A stretch of 64,000 nt of DNA, from positions 4,154,001 to 4,218,000 of the forward strand of contig LR990730.1 in NCBI GenBank assembly GCA_905142475.1. The letters run 5' to 3'. This document shows, in pieces, positions 44,235-53,675 of this stretch (position 1 is the first letter of the stretch; every line of letters begins with the position of its first letter). A program made the position numbers and the translations under genes. The stretch comes from Xanthomonas hydrangeae (GTDB lineage: Bacteria; Pseudomonadota; Gammaproteobacteria; Xanthomonadales; Xanthomonadaceae). Under the pieces are notes generated by a model. The model saw only the letters and a program-made list of their open reading frames with translations, did no database searches and had not been told where the DNA came from.

Positions 44235-45143
44235 ATGTTGGTCTTTACCCATCCCGCCTGCCTCGGCCACGACGCCGGCCCCGAGCATCCCGAGCGCCCC
44301 GCCCGTCTGGAAGCGGTGGTCGATGCCCTGCGCGACGCCTTCCCGGATCTGGACTGGCGCGAGGCGCCGCTGGCCAAGCTCGGCGACCTGTGCCGGGTGC
44401 ACGAGCGCGAACAGGTCGATGCGGTACTGGAAACAGCCTTCGAAGGCCATCACCGGCTCGATGTGGACACCGTGATGTCGCCCGGCTCGCGCGCGGCCGC
44501 CTTGCGCGCGGCAGGTGCCGGCATCGCAGCCGTGGACGCGGTCATGCACGACCTCACCCGCACCGCGTTCTGCGCGGTCCGCCCGCCCGGCCACCACGCC
44601 ACCGGGCAGGTGTCAATGGGTTTTTGCCTGTTCAACAACATCGCCCTGGCCGCCGCCCACGCGCGCGACCGGCACGGGCTGGAACGCATCACCATCGTGG
44701 ATTTCGACGTCCACCACGGCAACGGCACGCAGGCGATCTTCGAACGCGACCCGACCGTGCAATACCTCAGCACCCACCAGTCCGGGCTGTATCCGCATTC
44801 GGGCAGCGTCTACGAACGTGGCCTCGGCAACATCCACAACCTGCTGCTGCCACCGGGCAGCGACGGGTTGCGCTTCCGCAACGTGTGGGAAGACGAGATG
44901 CTGCCGCTGATCGACGCCTTCCGCCCGCAACTGATCCTGATCTCAGCCGGCTTCGATGCGCATCTGCGCGATCCGCTTGCCGATCTGATGCTCGACGCAG
45001 ACGATTTCGCCTGGCTGACCCATGCCTTGCGCACGCTGGCCGAACGGCATGCGCGCGGCCGCGTCGTCTCCATGCTGGAGGGCGGCTACGACCTGCAAGC
45101 CTTGCGCGAGAGCAGCGTGGCGCACGTGGCCGCACTGCGTTGA
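44235..45143 (+). CDS. Histone deacetylase-like amidohydrolase
   Basis: 302 residues of the arginase/deacetylase fold. RPPGHHATG (paired active-site His), zinc ligands Asp and His in DFDVHHGNGTQ, a third Asp in ISAGFDAHLRDPL, and GGYDLQAL near the C terminus with the loop Gly. Class II HDAC-like bacterial proteins remove acyl groups from polyamines, acetoin-type or protein substrates; the substrate is unknown. A -10-like hexamer 6 nt before the ATG suggests a leaderless mRNA. Confidence 0.88.
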   Translation: MLVFTHPACLGHDAGPEHPERPARLEAVVDALRDAFPDLDWREAPLAKLGDLCRVHEREQVDAVLETAFEGHHRLDVDTVMSPGSRAAALRAAGAGIAAVDAVMHDLTRTAFCAVRPPGHHATGQVSMGFCLFNNIALAAAHARDRHGLERITIVDFDVHHGNGTQAIFERDPTVQYLSTHQSGLYPHSGSVYERGLGNIHNLLLPPGSDGLRFRNVWEDEMLPLIDAFRPQLILISAGFDAHLRDPLADLMLDADDFAWLTHALRTLAERHARGRVVSMLEGGYDLQALRESSVAHVAALR

Positions 45144-45258
45144 ACCCCAACGGCGCGTTGGTCGCGCCACCCATTGCGATGAACCTCGCCCTCCCGATGC
45201 TGGGGCTTTTCATTGCCCCCATGCGGGGTATACGGCAAGCTAGTCGCCATTTTACTGG

Positions 45259-47700
45259 TTGAACCCACGCGTGCGCCGAGTCCTTCGCCTGCTGCCCCTG
45301 CCTTTGAGCATTGCCATCTGCCTCCCGGCCATGGCTGCCGACAAGCCGCTGAACTGGGGATTGTGCCCTGCCGTGGACCCGCTTCCCGGCTTCGACGGCG
45401 CCCCGGCCGCCGATGCCAAGGCCGCCGAGATGCGCCAACAGCTGCCCACCGATATCGAAGGCGATCAGCTGTCCGGCACCAGCACCACCCCGCAATACCA
45501 GGGCAACGTGGCGCTCAAGCGCGGCGACCAGTTCCTGGGTGCGGACAACCTGCGCATGGACACCGAGACCGGCAATTACATCGCCGAAGGCAACGTGCGC
45601 TATCAGGACACCTCCTTCCGCATGGTCGCCGACCGCGCCGAAGGCAATCAGGACACCGACGCCCACAAGGTCAGCAACATCCAGTACCAGTTGGTGGATC
45701 GCCGCGGTAACGGCGCGGCGGAATCGGTGGACCTGCAGGGCCAGGTCGGGCAGATGCACCGCTCCACCTACACCACCTGCGATCCCTCGCAGCCGATCTG
45801 GCGCGTACGCGCGCCGGAGATCGACGTCGACAACGAAGAAGGCTTCGGTACCGCGCGCAACGCAGTGCTGCAGATCGGCAAGGTGCCGGTGCTGTACTTC
45901 CCGTGGTTCAAGTTTCCGATCGACGACCGCCGCATGACCGGCCTGCTGTTCCCGCAGTTCGGCCTGTCCGGCCGCAACGGTTTCGATTACCTGCAGCCGA
46001 TCTACCTCAACCTGGCGCCGAATTACGACGCTACGCTGCTGCCACGCTATATGAGCAAGCGCGGTTTCATGTTCGGTACCGAGTTTCGCTACCTGTACGA
46101 CGGCGGCCGTGGCGAGATCACCGGCAACTATCTGCCCAACGACAAGTTGCGCGACAAGGACCGTGGCAGCGTCTTCTACAGCGGCTATCACAACGTCAAC
46201 AGCAATTGGCAAGCGCGCAGCAGCATCTCCTGGGTCAGCGACACGCGCTATGTGGAAGATTTCACCAGCCGCATCAATGGCATGGGATCGGCCTCCAGTC
46301 TGCAAAGCACAGTAGGCATCTACGGCACCGGCGAAACCTGGACCGCAGGCCTGATGGCCGACCGCTGGCAGCTGACCGATTACACCCTTGACGAGCAGGC
46401 GTTGCCCTACAACCGGCAACCGCGTGCGTATTTCACCTGGGAGAAGCCGTTCGGCATTTTCGAAGCTGGCGTGTATGCGGAAGCGGTGCGCTTTACCCAC
46501 GACGACTCTTATTTGGTCAGGCCTCCAACCGACGGAAACACCAACGGCGATGACGGGGACGATTACGTCCGCACCAATATCCGTAACAAGGAATACGGCA
46601 GCGGCTCACGCCTGGACATCAAGCCTTACATCTCGATGCCTTTGTCAGGTGCGGCGTGGTTCCTGACGCCGACCGTGGCCTGGCGCTATACCACGTACCA
46701 GCTGGATTCGACGCTGGCCAACACGGCGCCGCTGACCGGCGATCGCTCGCCCTCACGCAGTCTACCGATCGCCTCGGTGGATGCCGGTCTGTATTTCGAC
46801 CGCGAGACCTCGCTGTTCGGCACCAACTATCTCAATACGTTGGAGCCGCGCATGTATTACCTGTACGTGCCCTACCGCGACCAGGACGACCTGCCGGTCT
46901 TCGATACGCGTCCGTTTACTTTCAGCTACGGCCAATTGTTCCGCGATTCGCGCTACACCGGTGCCGACCGCCAGAATGATGCCAACCAGTTGACCTTGGC
47001 GGTGACCTCGCGCTGGCTGCGCCAGGACGATGGTCGCGAGAAGTTGTCATTGAGTGCAGGCCAGATCCTGTACTTCAACGATTCGCTGGTCACCATCAAC
47101 AACAGCACCAACTCGGCGGCCGGTAGCGAGCAGACCATCGAACAGGGCAAATCCGCCTGGGTGGCCGATGCCAACTACATGATCAACGATCGCTGGTCGA
47201 TGGGCGCCACCTATCAGTGGAATCCCAACTCGCGCAAGGAAGATCTGGCCAGCCTGCGCACGCGTTATTTGCTCAACAACGACGGCATCATCAACCTGGC
47301 GTATCGCTACCGCCGCAACCTGATCGACGAAAGCGATCAGCTCAAGCAGGCCGATTTCTCTTTCCTGTATCCGATCAACCCCACCTGGAGCGCGGTCGGT
47401 CGTTATTACTACTCGCTGCTGGACCGCAAGCCGCTGGAAATCATTGGTGGCGTCCAGTGGGATAGCTGCTGTCTGGCCGTGCGCGGGCTGGTGCGCCGGT
47501 TCGTGCGCAACCGCAATGGCGAGATGGACAACTCCATTCAGGTGGAGTTCGTGCTGAAGGGCTTGAGCTCGTTCGGGCAGAACACGGACCGCACTTTGCG
47601 CCGTGCTATTCTCGGCTATTACCGCGACGACCTGTACTTGGTCCCGCCCAGCAACACCACGACTAATCCGGACGATTACGATCCGAACTTGATTCCATGA
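45259..47700 (+). CDS. lptD: LPS-assembly protein LptD
   Basis: 813 residues. Signal peptide to ~27 (LLPLPLSIAICLPAMAAD), an N-terminal OstA/LptA-like jellyroll (~50-190: YQGNVALKRGDQFLGADNLRMD, shortened here to YQGNVALKRGDQ), then a ~26-strand barrel domain ending WDSCCLAVRGLVRRF and QVEFVLKGLSSFG. Cysteines for the inter-domain disulfides are present (GLCPAV, TTCDP, DSCC). It inserts LPS into the outer leaflet with LptE. The first in-frame start is TTG 45259; a GTG at 45271 is an alternative. surA overlaps by 4 bp. Confidence 0.95.
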   Translation: MNPRVRRVLRLLPLPLSIAICLPAMAADKPLNWGLCPAVDPLPGFDGAPAADAKAAEMRQQLPTDIEGDQLSGTSTTPQYQGNVALKRGDQFLGADNLRMDTETGNYIAEGNVRYQDTSFRMVADRAEGNQDTDAHKVSNIQYQLVDRRGNGAAESVDLQGQVGQMHRSTYTTCDPSQPIWRVRAPEIDVDNEEGFGTARNAVLQIGKVPVLYFPWFKFPIDDRRMTGLLFPQFGLSGRNGFDYLQPIYLNLAPNYDATLLPRYMSKRGFMFGTEFRYLYDGGRGEITGNYLPNDKLRDKDRGSVFYSGYHNVNSNWQARSSISWVSDTRYVEDFTSRINGMGSASSLQSTVGIYGTGETWTAGLMADRWQLTDYTLDEQALPYNRQPRAYFTWEKPFGIFEAGVYAEAVRFTHDDSYLVRPPTDGNTNGDDGDDYVRTNIRNKEYGSGSRLDIKPYISMPLSGAAWFLTPTVAWRYTTYQLDSTLANTAPLTGDRSPSRSLPIASVDAGLYFDRETSLFGTNYLNTLEPRMYYLYVPYRDQDDLPVFDTRPFTFSYGQLFRDSRYTGADRQNDANQLTLAVTSRWLRQDDGREKLSLSAGQILYFNDSLVTINNSTNSAAGSEQTIEQGKSAWVADANYMINDRWSMGATYQWNPNSRKEDLASLRTRYLLNNDGIINLAYRYRRNLIDESDQLKQADFSFLYPINPTWSAVGRYYYSLLDRKPLEIIGGVQWDSCCLAVRGLVRRFVRNRNGEMDNSIQVEFVLKGLSSFGQNTDRTLRRAILGYYRDDLYLVPPSNTTTNPDDYDPNLIP

Positions 47701-49097
47701 CCAAGCCTTTCTCTGTGTTACTTGCCTCGCTGCTGGTGATCACCAGCACGGTTTCGCCGCTGGCCTCGGCACAGCAATCCCAGCCACTGGATCGCATCGC
47801 TGCCATCGTGGACGAAGACGTGGTGCTGCAGAGCGAGCTCGATCGCGCTGTGCGCAACGTCAAGTCGCAATACGCCGGTCGCGATAATCAGCTGCCGCCG
47901 GACGATGTCCTGCAGCGTCAGGTGCTCGAGCGTCTGGTGCTGGTCAAGTTGCAGGTCGGCCGCGCCGACAGCACCGGCATTCGCGTCAGCGACGAGGAGC
48001 TCAACCGGGCGATCGCGAGCATTGCGCAACAGAACGGCACCACGGTGGATGGCTTGCGCCAGAAGCTGGCCGCCGATGGCATGGGCTATGGCGACTTCCG
48101 TGCCTCGGTGCGCGACGAAATCATCGTGCAGCGCCTGCGTCAGAGCTTTGCGCAGAGCCGCATCAGCGTGAGCGAAGGTGAAGTGGATACCGCGTTGGCG
48201 CAACAGGCCACCACCGGCAGCCAATATCACCTGGCACACATCCTGGTCGGCCTGCCGGAAGGCGCCAACGCCGACCAGATCGCCACCGGCCAGAAAAAAG
48301 TCGATGGCGTGAAGGCCTTGATCGACAAGGGCGAACTGGATTTCTCGGCGGCTGCGGTGCGTTACTCGGACAGCCCCAATGCACTGGAAGGCGGCGACCT
48401 GGGCTGGCGCAGCCTGGACGAAATTCCGAACGCGTTCGCTCAGCTGATTCGCGACATGCAGCCTGGCCAGGTGGCCGGACCGCTGCGCGGCCCGAGCGGC
48501 TTTCAGCTGCTCAAGCTGGTGGAAATGCGCGACGCCAATGCAGCTGGCGAAAAGAAGCTGGTCACCGAATACAACGCACGCCACATCCTGGTGCGCATCG
48601 GCGACAACCAGACCGAGGCGCAGGCCAAGGCCAAGATCGACACGCTGCGTGCGCGTATTACCGGTGGCGCCGACTTCCAGGCCACGGCGAAGGAGTCTTC
48701 CGAAGACACCAATAGCCGCGGTCAGGGTGGCGATCTGGGCTGGTTCCCGGCCGACGCGTTCGGCCCGGATTTCGGCAAGCAGGTCGAAGGCCTGGCAGAC
48801 GGCGCGGTGTCCGAGCCGTTCCGCACTCAGGCGGGCTGGCATATCGTGCAGCGCGTCGGTAGTCGCCAGACCGATGTCAGTGCCGAGAGTCAGCGTGCGC
48901 AGATCCGTGAAACGATCGGCCGTCGCAAGCTGGAAGAAGAGTACAACCGCTACCTGCAGGAATTGCGCGGCGAAGCGTATGTGAGCTTCCGCACCGGCGA
49001 CCGTGCCGATGGCGACGCCACTGCCGCTCCGGCCAAGCCGGCAGACCCTGCGACGCCTGCCGCACCGACGCCGCCGCCGGCACAGCCGACGCGCTGA
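47697..49097 (+). CDS. surA: Periplasmic chaperone / peptidyl-prolyl isomerase SurA
   Basis: 466 residues. Signal peptide (cleavage ~SASA/ASAQQ, residue 25), SurA N-terminal domain (~30-170: LDRIAAIVDEDVVLQSELDR), two parvulin domains (~175-278 with YHLAHILVGLP and ~285-388 with YNARHILVRIGD), and a C-terminal helix plus a Pro/Ala-rich tail of ~35 residues. It escorts outer-membrane proteins. Its ATG overlaps the lptD stop as ATGA, as expected for functional partners. Confidence 0.95.
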   Translation: MTKPFSVLLASLLVITSTVSPLASAQQSQPLDRIAAIVDEDVVLQSELDRAVRNVKSQYAGRDNQLPPDDVLQRQVLERLVLVKLQVGRADSTGIRVSDEELNRAIASIAQQNGTTVDGLRQKLAADGMGYGDFRASVRDEIIVQRLRQSFAQSRISVSEGEVDTALAQQATTGSQYHLAHILVGLPEGANADQIATGQKKVDGVKALIDKGELDFSAAAVRYSDSPNALEGGDLGWRSLDEIPNAFAQLIRDMQPGQVAGPLRGPSGFQLLKLVEMRDANAAGEKKLVTEYNARHILVRIGDNQTEAQAKAKIDTLRARITGGADFQATAKESSEDTNSRGQGGDLGWFPADAFGPDFGKQVEGLADGAVSEPFRTQAGWHIVQRVGSRQTDVSAESQRAQIRETIGRRKLEEEYNRYLQELRGEAYVSFRTGDRADGDATAAPAKPADPATPAAPTPPPAQPTR

Positions 49098-49101
49098 TTC
49101 G

Positions 49102-50070
49102 ATGCTCCCGTCGCTCGCGCTGGTGCCAGGCGAGCCGGCCGGGATCGGGCCGGAACTGTGTGTCCGGCTCGCCCAGCGGCAGCGCTCCGATGCGCACCTG
49201 ATCGCCTACGCCGATCCCGATACCCTGCACAGCGCCGCAAAGGCGCTGTGTTTGTCTGTGCGCCTGCTCGATCCGGATCAACCTGCGCGTGCACCCGGCG
49301 ATCTGCCGTTGCATCCGATCCGCCAGGCCGTGGCAACCCGCTTCGGCACACCCGACCCCGCCAACGCGGCGGCGGTCATTGCCGCCCTGCGTGGCGCGGC
49401 CGGCGACTGTCTGTCCGGCAAGTTGCAGGGAATCGTCACCGGCCCGGTGCACAAGGCGGTGATCAATGCCGGCGGCATCCCTTATTCCGGCACCACCGAA
49501 TTACTGGCCGAACAGGCCGGCTGCCCAGTGGTGATGATGCTGGCGAACGCGATCGTGCGGGTTGCGCTGGTGACCACGCATCTGCCGCTGCGCGCAGTGG
49601 CCGACGCGATCACTACCGATACCGTTGCACGCTGCTTGCGTATCACTGCGGCGGCATTACAGCGCGACTTCGGCCTGGAACGCCCGCGTATCGCCGTGCT
49701 CGGCCTCAATCCGCATGCTGGCGAAGATGGGCATCTGGGCCACGAGGAACTGGACATCATCATCCCGGTGCTGGAGCAACTGCGCGGCGAAGGCCTGCAG
49801 CTGATCGGCCCGCTGCCAGCCGACACCGCATTTTTGCCGCAGAAGCTCACCGGTTTCGATGCGGTGGTGGCGATGTATCACGACCAGGGCCTGCCGGTGC
49901 TCAAGTACAGCGGCTTCGAGCAGGCGGTGAATATCACGCTCGGCCTGCCCTACCCGCGCGTGGCGGTCGATCACGGTACCGCACTGGAGCTGGCCGGGCG
50001 CGGGGTTGCCGATCCGTCCAGCCTGATGGCCGCGACCGCCCTGTGCGCGCGATTGGCCGCACGCGGCTGA
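49102..50070 (+). CDS. pdxA: 4-Hydroxythreonine-4-phosphate dehydrogenase PdxA
   Basis: 322 residues. Step of pyridoxal phosphate synthesis. Recognised by LALVPGEPAGIGPEL at the N terminus, IVTGPVHKAVINAGG, SGTTELLAEQ, metal-site His in THLPLRAVAD, LGLNPHAGEDGHLG and YHDQGLPVLKY, ending with FDHGTA-like VAVDHGTALELAG. The usual family start has one more block (A-x-T-x-G-D-P-A-G-I-G); here Asp is Glu (GEPAG), a mild change. ATG 49102 lies 4 bp after the surA stop. Confidence 0.94.
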   Translation: MLPSLALVPGEPAGIGPELCVRLAQRQRSDAHLIAYADPDTLHSAAKALCLSVRLLDPDQPARAPGDLPLHPIRQAVATRFGTPDPANAAAVIAALRGAAGDCLSGKLQGIVTGPVHKAVINAGGIPYSGTTELLAEQAGCPVVMMLANAIVRVALVTTHLPLRAVADAITTDTVARCLRITAAALQRDFGLERPRIAVLGLNPHAGEDGHLGHEELDIIIPVLEQLRGEGLQLIGPLPADTAFLPQKLTGFDAVVAMYHDQGLPVLKYSGFEQAVNITLGLPYPRVAVDHGTALELAGRGVADPSSLMAATALCARLAARG

Positions 50071-50163
50071 GCGATGCCTGATCGCATGCGCATTTGCGCG
50101 CCGATCGTCCGTTAGATTCGTCAGGCAGTCAGAAACGACACCGCTTGCATGCACTGGCTCCGT

Positions 50164-50169
50164 TAAACT
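50164..50169 (+). promoter_or_regulatory. -10 hexamer placed for a leaderless rsmA transcript
   Basis: TAAACT ends 6 nt before the ATG at 50176, with GCGCAC between. No Shine-Dalgarno sequence is present. A further TTAGAT element at ~50112 could give a leadered transcript. Confidence 0.4.
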
Positions 50170-50175
50170 GCGCAC

Positions 50176-50964
50176 ATGAATCATTCCTTCAGCGCTCCGG
50201 CCAAGAAGTCGCTTGGCCAGCACTTTCTTGCCGACCGGTATTACATCGACCGCATCGTGCAGGCAGTGGCTCCGCGCCCCGGCCAGCATCTGGTCGAAAT
50301 CGGCCCCGGCCAGGGTGCGATCACCTTCCCGCTGCTGCGCAAGCACGGCGCGTTGACCGTGATCGAGTTCGACCGCGACCTGATCGCGCCACTGACCGAC
50401 GCCGCCGCACCGATCGGCGCGTTGAGCATCATCCACCGCGATGTGTTGAGCGTGGATTTCACCGCACTGGCCAATGGCACGCCGATCCGGCTGGTCGGCA
50501 ACCTGCCCTACAACATCTCCTCGCCGATCCTGTTCCATGCGCTGGACCATGCAGGCGCGGTGGCCGACATGCACTTCATGCTGCAAAAGGAAGTGGTCGA
50601 CCGCATGGCCGCCGGCCCCGGCAGCAAGGTCTATGGCCGGCTGAGCGTGATGCTGCAGGCGTACTGCGAGGTCACTGCACTGTTCGTGGTGCCGCCCGGG
50701 GCGTTCCGGCCGCCGCCCAAGGTGGACTCGGCGGTGGTGCGGCTGGTGCCGCGCGACCCTGCCACGGTGCTGATCAAGGACCGCCGGCGCTTTGCCGACG
50801 TGGTGCGCGCCGGCTTCGGGCAGCGTCGCAAGACCTTGCGCAATGCCCTGTCCGAGGTCTGCGAGCCGGCGCATTTCGAGGCTGCGCAGGTGCGCCCGGA
50901 TGCACGCGCCGAACAACTCGAGGTCGCGGATTTCATCCGTCTGGCCAATGTCGAGCTGGCTTGA
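50176..50964 (+). CDS. rsmA: 16S rRNA A1518/A1519 dimethyltransferase (RsmA/KsgA)
   Basis: 262 residues. AKKSLGQHFLAD at the N terminus, SAM motif VEIGPGQGAITFPLL, acidic IEFDRDL, catalytic NLPYNISSPILFH and FRPPPKVDSAVVRL in the C-terminal domain. It dimethylates two adjacent adenosines in helix 45 of 16S rRNA; loss gives kasugamycin resistance. The gene is in the conserved lptD-surA-pdxA-rsmA-apaG-apaH order. Confidence 0.97.
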   Translation: MNHSFSAPAKKSLGQHFLADRYYIDRIVQAVAPRPGQHLVEIGPGQGAITFPLLRKHGALTVIEFDRDLIAPLTDAAAPIGALSIIHRDVLSVDFTALANGTPIRLVGNLPYNISSPILFHALDHAGAVADMHFMLQKEVVDRMAAGPGSKVYGRLSVMLQAYCEVTALFVVPPGAFRPPPKVDSAVVRLVPRDPATVLIKDRRRFADVVRAGFGQRRKTLRNALSEVCEPAHFEAAQVRPDARAEQLEVADFIRLANVELA

Positions 50965-50988
50965 GCGCCCCTCCCACATCGTTTTCCT

Positions 50989-50994
50989 TAGACT
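50989..50994 (+). promoter_or_regulatory. -10 hexamer placed for a leaderless apaG transcript
   Basis: TAGACT ends 6 nt before the ATG at 51001, with TTCCCC between. No Shine-Dalgarno sequence is present. The sequence is closely similar to the one before the HDAC-like gene (TAGATTTGCCCC-ATG). Confidence 0.5.
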
Positions 50995-51000
50995 TTCCCC

Positions 51001-51384
51001 ATGCAAGATGATCCGCGCTATCGGGTCGAGGTCGAGGTATCGCCCCGCTTCCTCGCTCATCAATCGACCCCGGAAGAAGGCCGCTATGCCTTCGCCTACA
51101 GCATCCGCATCCAGAACGCGGGCGCGCTGCCCGCGCGCCTGATCGCGCGCCATTGGCGGATCACCGATGCCAACGGACGCACCGAGCAGGTGGATGGCGA
51201 AGGCGTGGTCGGCGAGCAGCCATGGCTGCGTCCGGGTGAGGCCTTCAACTACACCTCCGGCGTGCTGCTGGAAACCGAGCAGGGACAGATGCAAGGTCAC
51301 TACGACATGGTGGCCGACGATGGCACCGAATTCACCGCCCCGATCGCCGCCTTCGTGCTGAGCGTACCCAGGACGCTGCACTGA
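51001..51384 (+). CDS. apaG: ApaG protein
   Basis: 127 residues, single immunoglobulin/fibronectin-like beta-sandwich domain. [31 protein letters not shown] (start [13 protein letters not shown]), [34 protein letters not shown] are diagnostic. Found with apaH in many proteobacteria; its exact role is unclear. Structures of a Xanthomonas ApaG are known to me. No Shine-Dalgarno sequence; a -10-like box is directly upstream. Confidence 0.95.
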   Translation: MQDDPRYRVEVEVSPRFLAHQSTPEEGRYAFAYSIRIQNAGALPARLIARHWRITDANGRTEQVDGEGVVGEQPWLRPGEAFNYTSGVLLETEQGQMQGHYDMVADDGTEFTAPIAAFVLSVPRTLH

Positions 51385-51412
51385 TGGATGTTGCAATGAT
51401 GGAGCGCACGCG

Positions 51413-52369
51413 ATGAGCGTCTGGGCAATTGGCGACCTGCAGGGTTGCTACGACATCACCCAGCGCCTGCTGGAAAAAATCAATTTCGATCCCGCGCAGG
51501 ACACGCTGTGGTTCTGCGGCGATCTGGTCAACCGCGGCGGTCAATCGCTGGAAACGCTGCGGCTGGTGCATTCGCTGCGCGCGCACAGTGTGGTGGTGCT
51601 GGGCAACCACGATCTCTCGCTGCTGGCGATCGGCGCGCGTTCGGAAGAAGAACAGCGCAAGGTCAATCCGGATCTGCTGCGCATCGTGCTGGCCGAAGAT
51701 CGCGACGTGCTGCTCGACTGGCTGCGCATGCAGAAACTGGCGCATGTAGACCGCGCGTTGGGTTGGATGATGATCCATGCCGGGCTGGCGCCGAAGTGGA
51801 CCACGCAACTGGCCGAGAAGCATGCGCGCGAAGTCGAGCAGCAATTGCAGGGCGGCGGCTATCGCAAACTGCTGCGCAACATGTACGGCGATCAGCCGGG
51901 CTGGTCGCCGGGCTTGAGCGGTTACGACCGCAGCCGCGCGATCATCAACCTGTTCACGCGCATGCGCTACTGCACCCCGCGCGGACGCATCGCAACCGAC
52001 GACAAGGGCACGCCGGGCACGCAGGCGCAGGGTCTGTATCCGTGGTTCGAAGTTCCGGGCCGGGTGGAGCGCGATCTGAAGATCGTCTGCGGACATTGGT
52101 CCGCGCTTGGGCTGACCATCACCCAGGGCGTGCATGCCATCGATACCGGTGCGGTGTGGGGCGGCAAGCTCACCGCCCTGCAGCTCGACACCGACGACCT
52201 GCGCGTGGTGCAGGTACCGGGAATCCCGATCACGCACCCGCCGCAGGCAGCGCAGCGCGCACGACCACCGCGTCGTCGGCAACGCCAGCGTGGTGGCGGT
52301 GGCGACACCGCGAACGCGAACGCAAGTTCCACCACGGCACCCAACACGGCTCCGCCCGCCGCAGACTGA
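51413..52369 (+). CDS. apaH: Symmetrical diadenosine tetraphosphatase ApaH
   Basis: 318 residues. It splits Ap4A into two ADP (and removes Np4 RNA caps). Calcineurin-like metal motifs: IGDLQGCYD (6-14), GDLVNRGG (36-43), GNHD (64-67), with later His in HAGLAP and CGHWSALG. The C-terminal ~45 residues are a low-complexity basic then Ala/Thr/Pro-rich tail (RPPRRRQRQRGGGG) not found in E. coli ApaH (about 280 residues). The last gene of the conserved block; a weak hairpin follows. Confidence 0.95.
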   Translation: MSVWAIGDLQGCYDITQRLLEKINFDPAQDTLWFCGDLVNRGGQSLETLRLVHSLRAHSVVVLGNHDLSLLAIGARSEEEQRKVNPDLLRIVLAEDRDVLLDWLRMQKLAHVDRALGWMMIHAGLAPKWTTQLAEKHAREVEQQLQGGGYRKLLRNMYGDQPGWSPGLSGYDRSRAIINLFTRMRYCTPRGRIATDDKGTPGTQAQGLYPWFEVPGRVERDLKIVCGHWSALGLTITQGVHAIDTGAVWGGKLTALQLDTDDLRVVQVPGIPITHPPQAAQRARPPRRRQRQRGGGGDTANANASSTTAPNTAPPAAD

Positions 52370-52965
52370 AAAGCGGGATTGGTCGGCGTGCTGGTTGCAG
52401 CATGCCGAGCGTTTGCTTTGCGGCAGCGTGTGGGCGTTATCATGGCGCTGCTATCTGACTGGAATGCCTGCGCTCTCGGCTTCGAGCATGCGTGCATGCC
52501 GAGATACGTTGCGACTGGAAGTAGCCGGCCGCTTCGATGACATGCAGGACTTCGCAAAGCCGATGTGCTGCCAACGACGCCACGCTCGGCGAACTGCGGC
52601 GGAGTTTCGATCAGGTTCGCAGCGCAACCTGCTGAGTTAATCGTTCTCCACCCACATTCGGTCTGCACTTATCTCCGCAGGCAGTTTCGTCATGCCATCG
52701 GCGTCATGAGCGACGACGGAAAGATCGATAAAACACGGCGAATGATGCGTTTTTCATAAAGTCATTCTCAAATCTGATAAGCCATCAGCGCATTTGAAAG
52801 GTAGCGTGCATTGCCATGTCTGCCAGTGTGCAGTCAGATGGGATGCCATGTTGTCGATACAGAAAACAGTGTCGACGCACTGCTCTTTACCTTGCAGCAC
52901 CACTGTTGTTATCCGGACGCACGGATTTACGTGACCGCCCGATACTGCCACCACAGGACTCTTGC
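52370..52965. other. Non-coding region before ssuE, 596 bp
   Basis: Gap between apaH and the ssu block. The left part has normal composition, with a hairpin at 52385-52406. The part at 52730-52800 is A/T-rich (GCGTTTTTCATAAAGTCATT) and is the likely promoter or activator region of ssuE. An imperfect dyad GTCGATAC/GTGTCGAC occurs at ~52853-52877. Short frames here are not convincing as genes. Confidence 0.55.
52385..52406 (+). terminator. Hairpin after apaH
   Basis: A 9-bp stem GGCGTGCTG / CAGCATGCC (one G-U pair) with a GTTG loop, 16 bp after the stop. No T-run follows. Confidence 0.4.
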
Positions 52966-53529
52966 ATGCGCACTCCGTTGAATGTCGTTGCCGTTTCCGG
53001 CGGCACCTCGCGCCCTTCGCGCAGCCTTGCGTTGGCTGAGGCAACGCTTGCAGAACTTGCGCGACGACTGCCGATCAAACCCAGCATTCTCCAACTCGGC
53101 GATATCGCCCGGCCACTGGGCGCGGCGCTGTGGCGCAGCGAATTGGATGAGACGACCGAACAGGCGTTACGCCAGATCGAATCGGCCGACCTGCTGCTGG
53201 TGGTCGCGCCGGTGTATCGCGGCTCCTATCCCGGCCTGCTCAAGCATCTGTTCGATCTGATCGACATCAACGCGCTGATCGACACACCGATCCTGCTCGC
53301 TGCCACCGGCGGCAGCGAGCGGCATGCACTGGTGATCGACCATCAACTGCGCCCGCTGTTCGCCTTCTTCCAGGCATTGACCTTGCCGATCGGCATCTAC
53401 GCCACCGAGACCGATTTCCAGGAGTACCGCGTGGTCAATCCGGCCCTGCGTCAACGCATCGAACTGGCCGCCGAACGCGCCGCAGGCGTACTCGGCGCCC
53501 GCCCCGACGCGCTGCGGCGTATTGCCTGA
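52966..53529 (+). CDS. ssuE: NAD(P)H-dependent FMN reductase SsuE
   Basis: 187 residues, flavodoxin-like. FMN phosphate-binding start VVAVSGGTSRPSRSLALAE (~6-24) and SADLLLVVAPVYRGSYPGLLKHLFDLID (as VAPVYRGSYPGLLK). It supplies FMNH2 to the monooxygenase SsuD. Closest types are SsuE and MsuE. ATG 52966 lies behind GGACTCTTGC; the in-frame upstream extension is not family-like. 253 bp separate it from ssuD, including a short tandem repeat. Confidence 0.9.
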   Translation: MRTPLNVVAVSGGTSRPSRSLALAEATLAELARRLPIKPSILQLGDIARPLGAALWRSELDETTEQALRQIESADLLLVVAPVYRGSYPGLLKHLFDLIDINALIDTPILLAATGGSERHALVIDHQLRPLFAFFQALTLPIGIYATETDFQEYRVVNPALRQRIELAAERAAGVLGARPDALRRIA

Positions 53530-53675
53530 GCAAATCCTGCATGCGCAACTGCGAGCTCTGATAGGTCAGCCGCTTACTAAGTCCCCCGCGCGTGCAATGA
53601 CGGACTATTTCTGCAAAGAACTCGCCTAGAACACGTACGCATAGATGCGATGGCTCCCGCAACGAATTGGCCCGT

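Noticed and set aside
49657..51396. 579-codon minus-strand frame across pdxA, rsmA and apaG
   Set aside because: It spans three genes with clear motifs on the plus strand, so it is a composition artefact.
52134..52640. 168-codon frame running from apaH into the intergenic region
   Set aside because: It starts in another frame inside apaH and has no ribosome site or domain.
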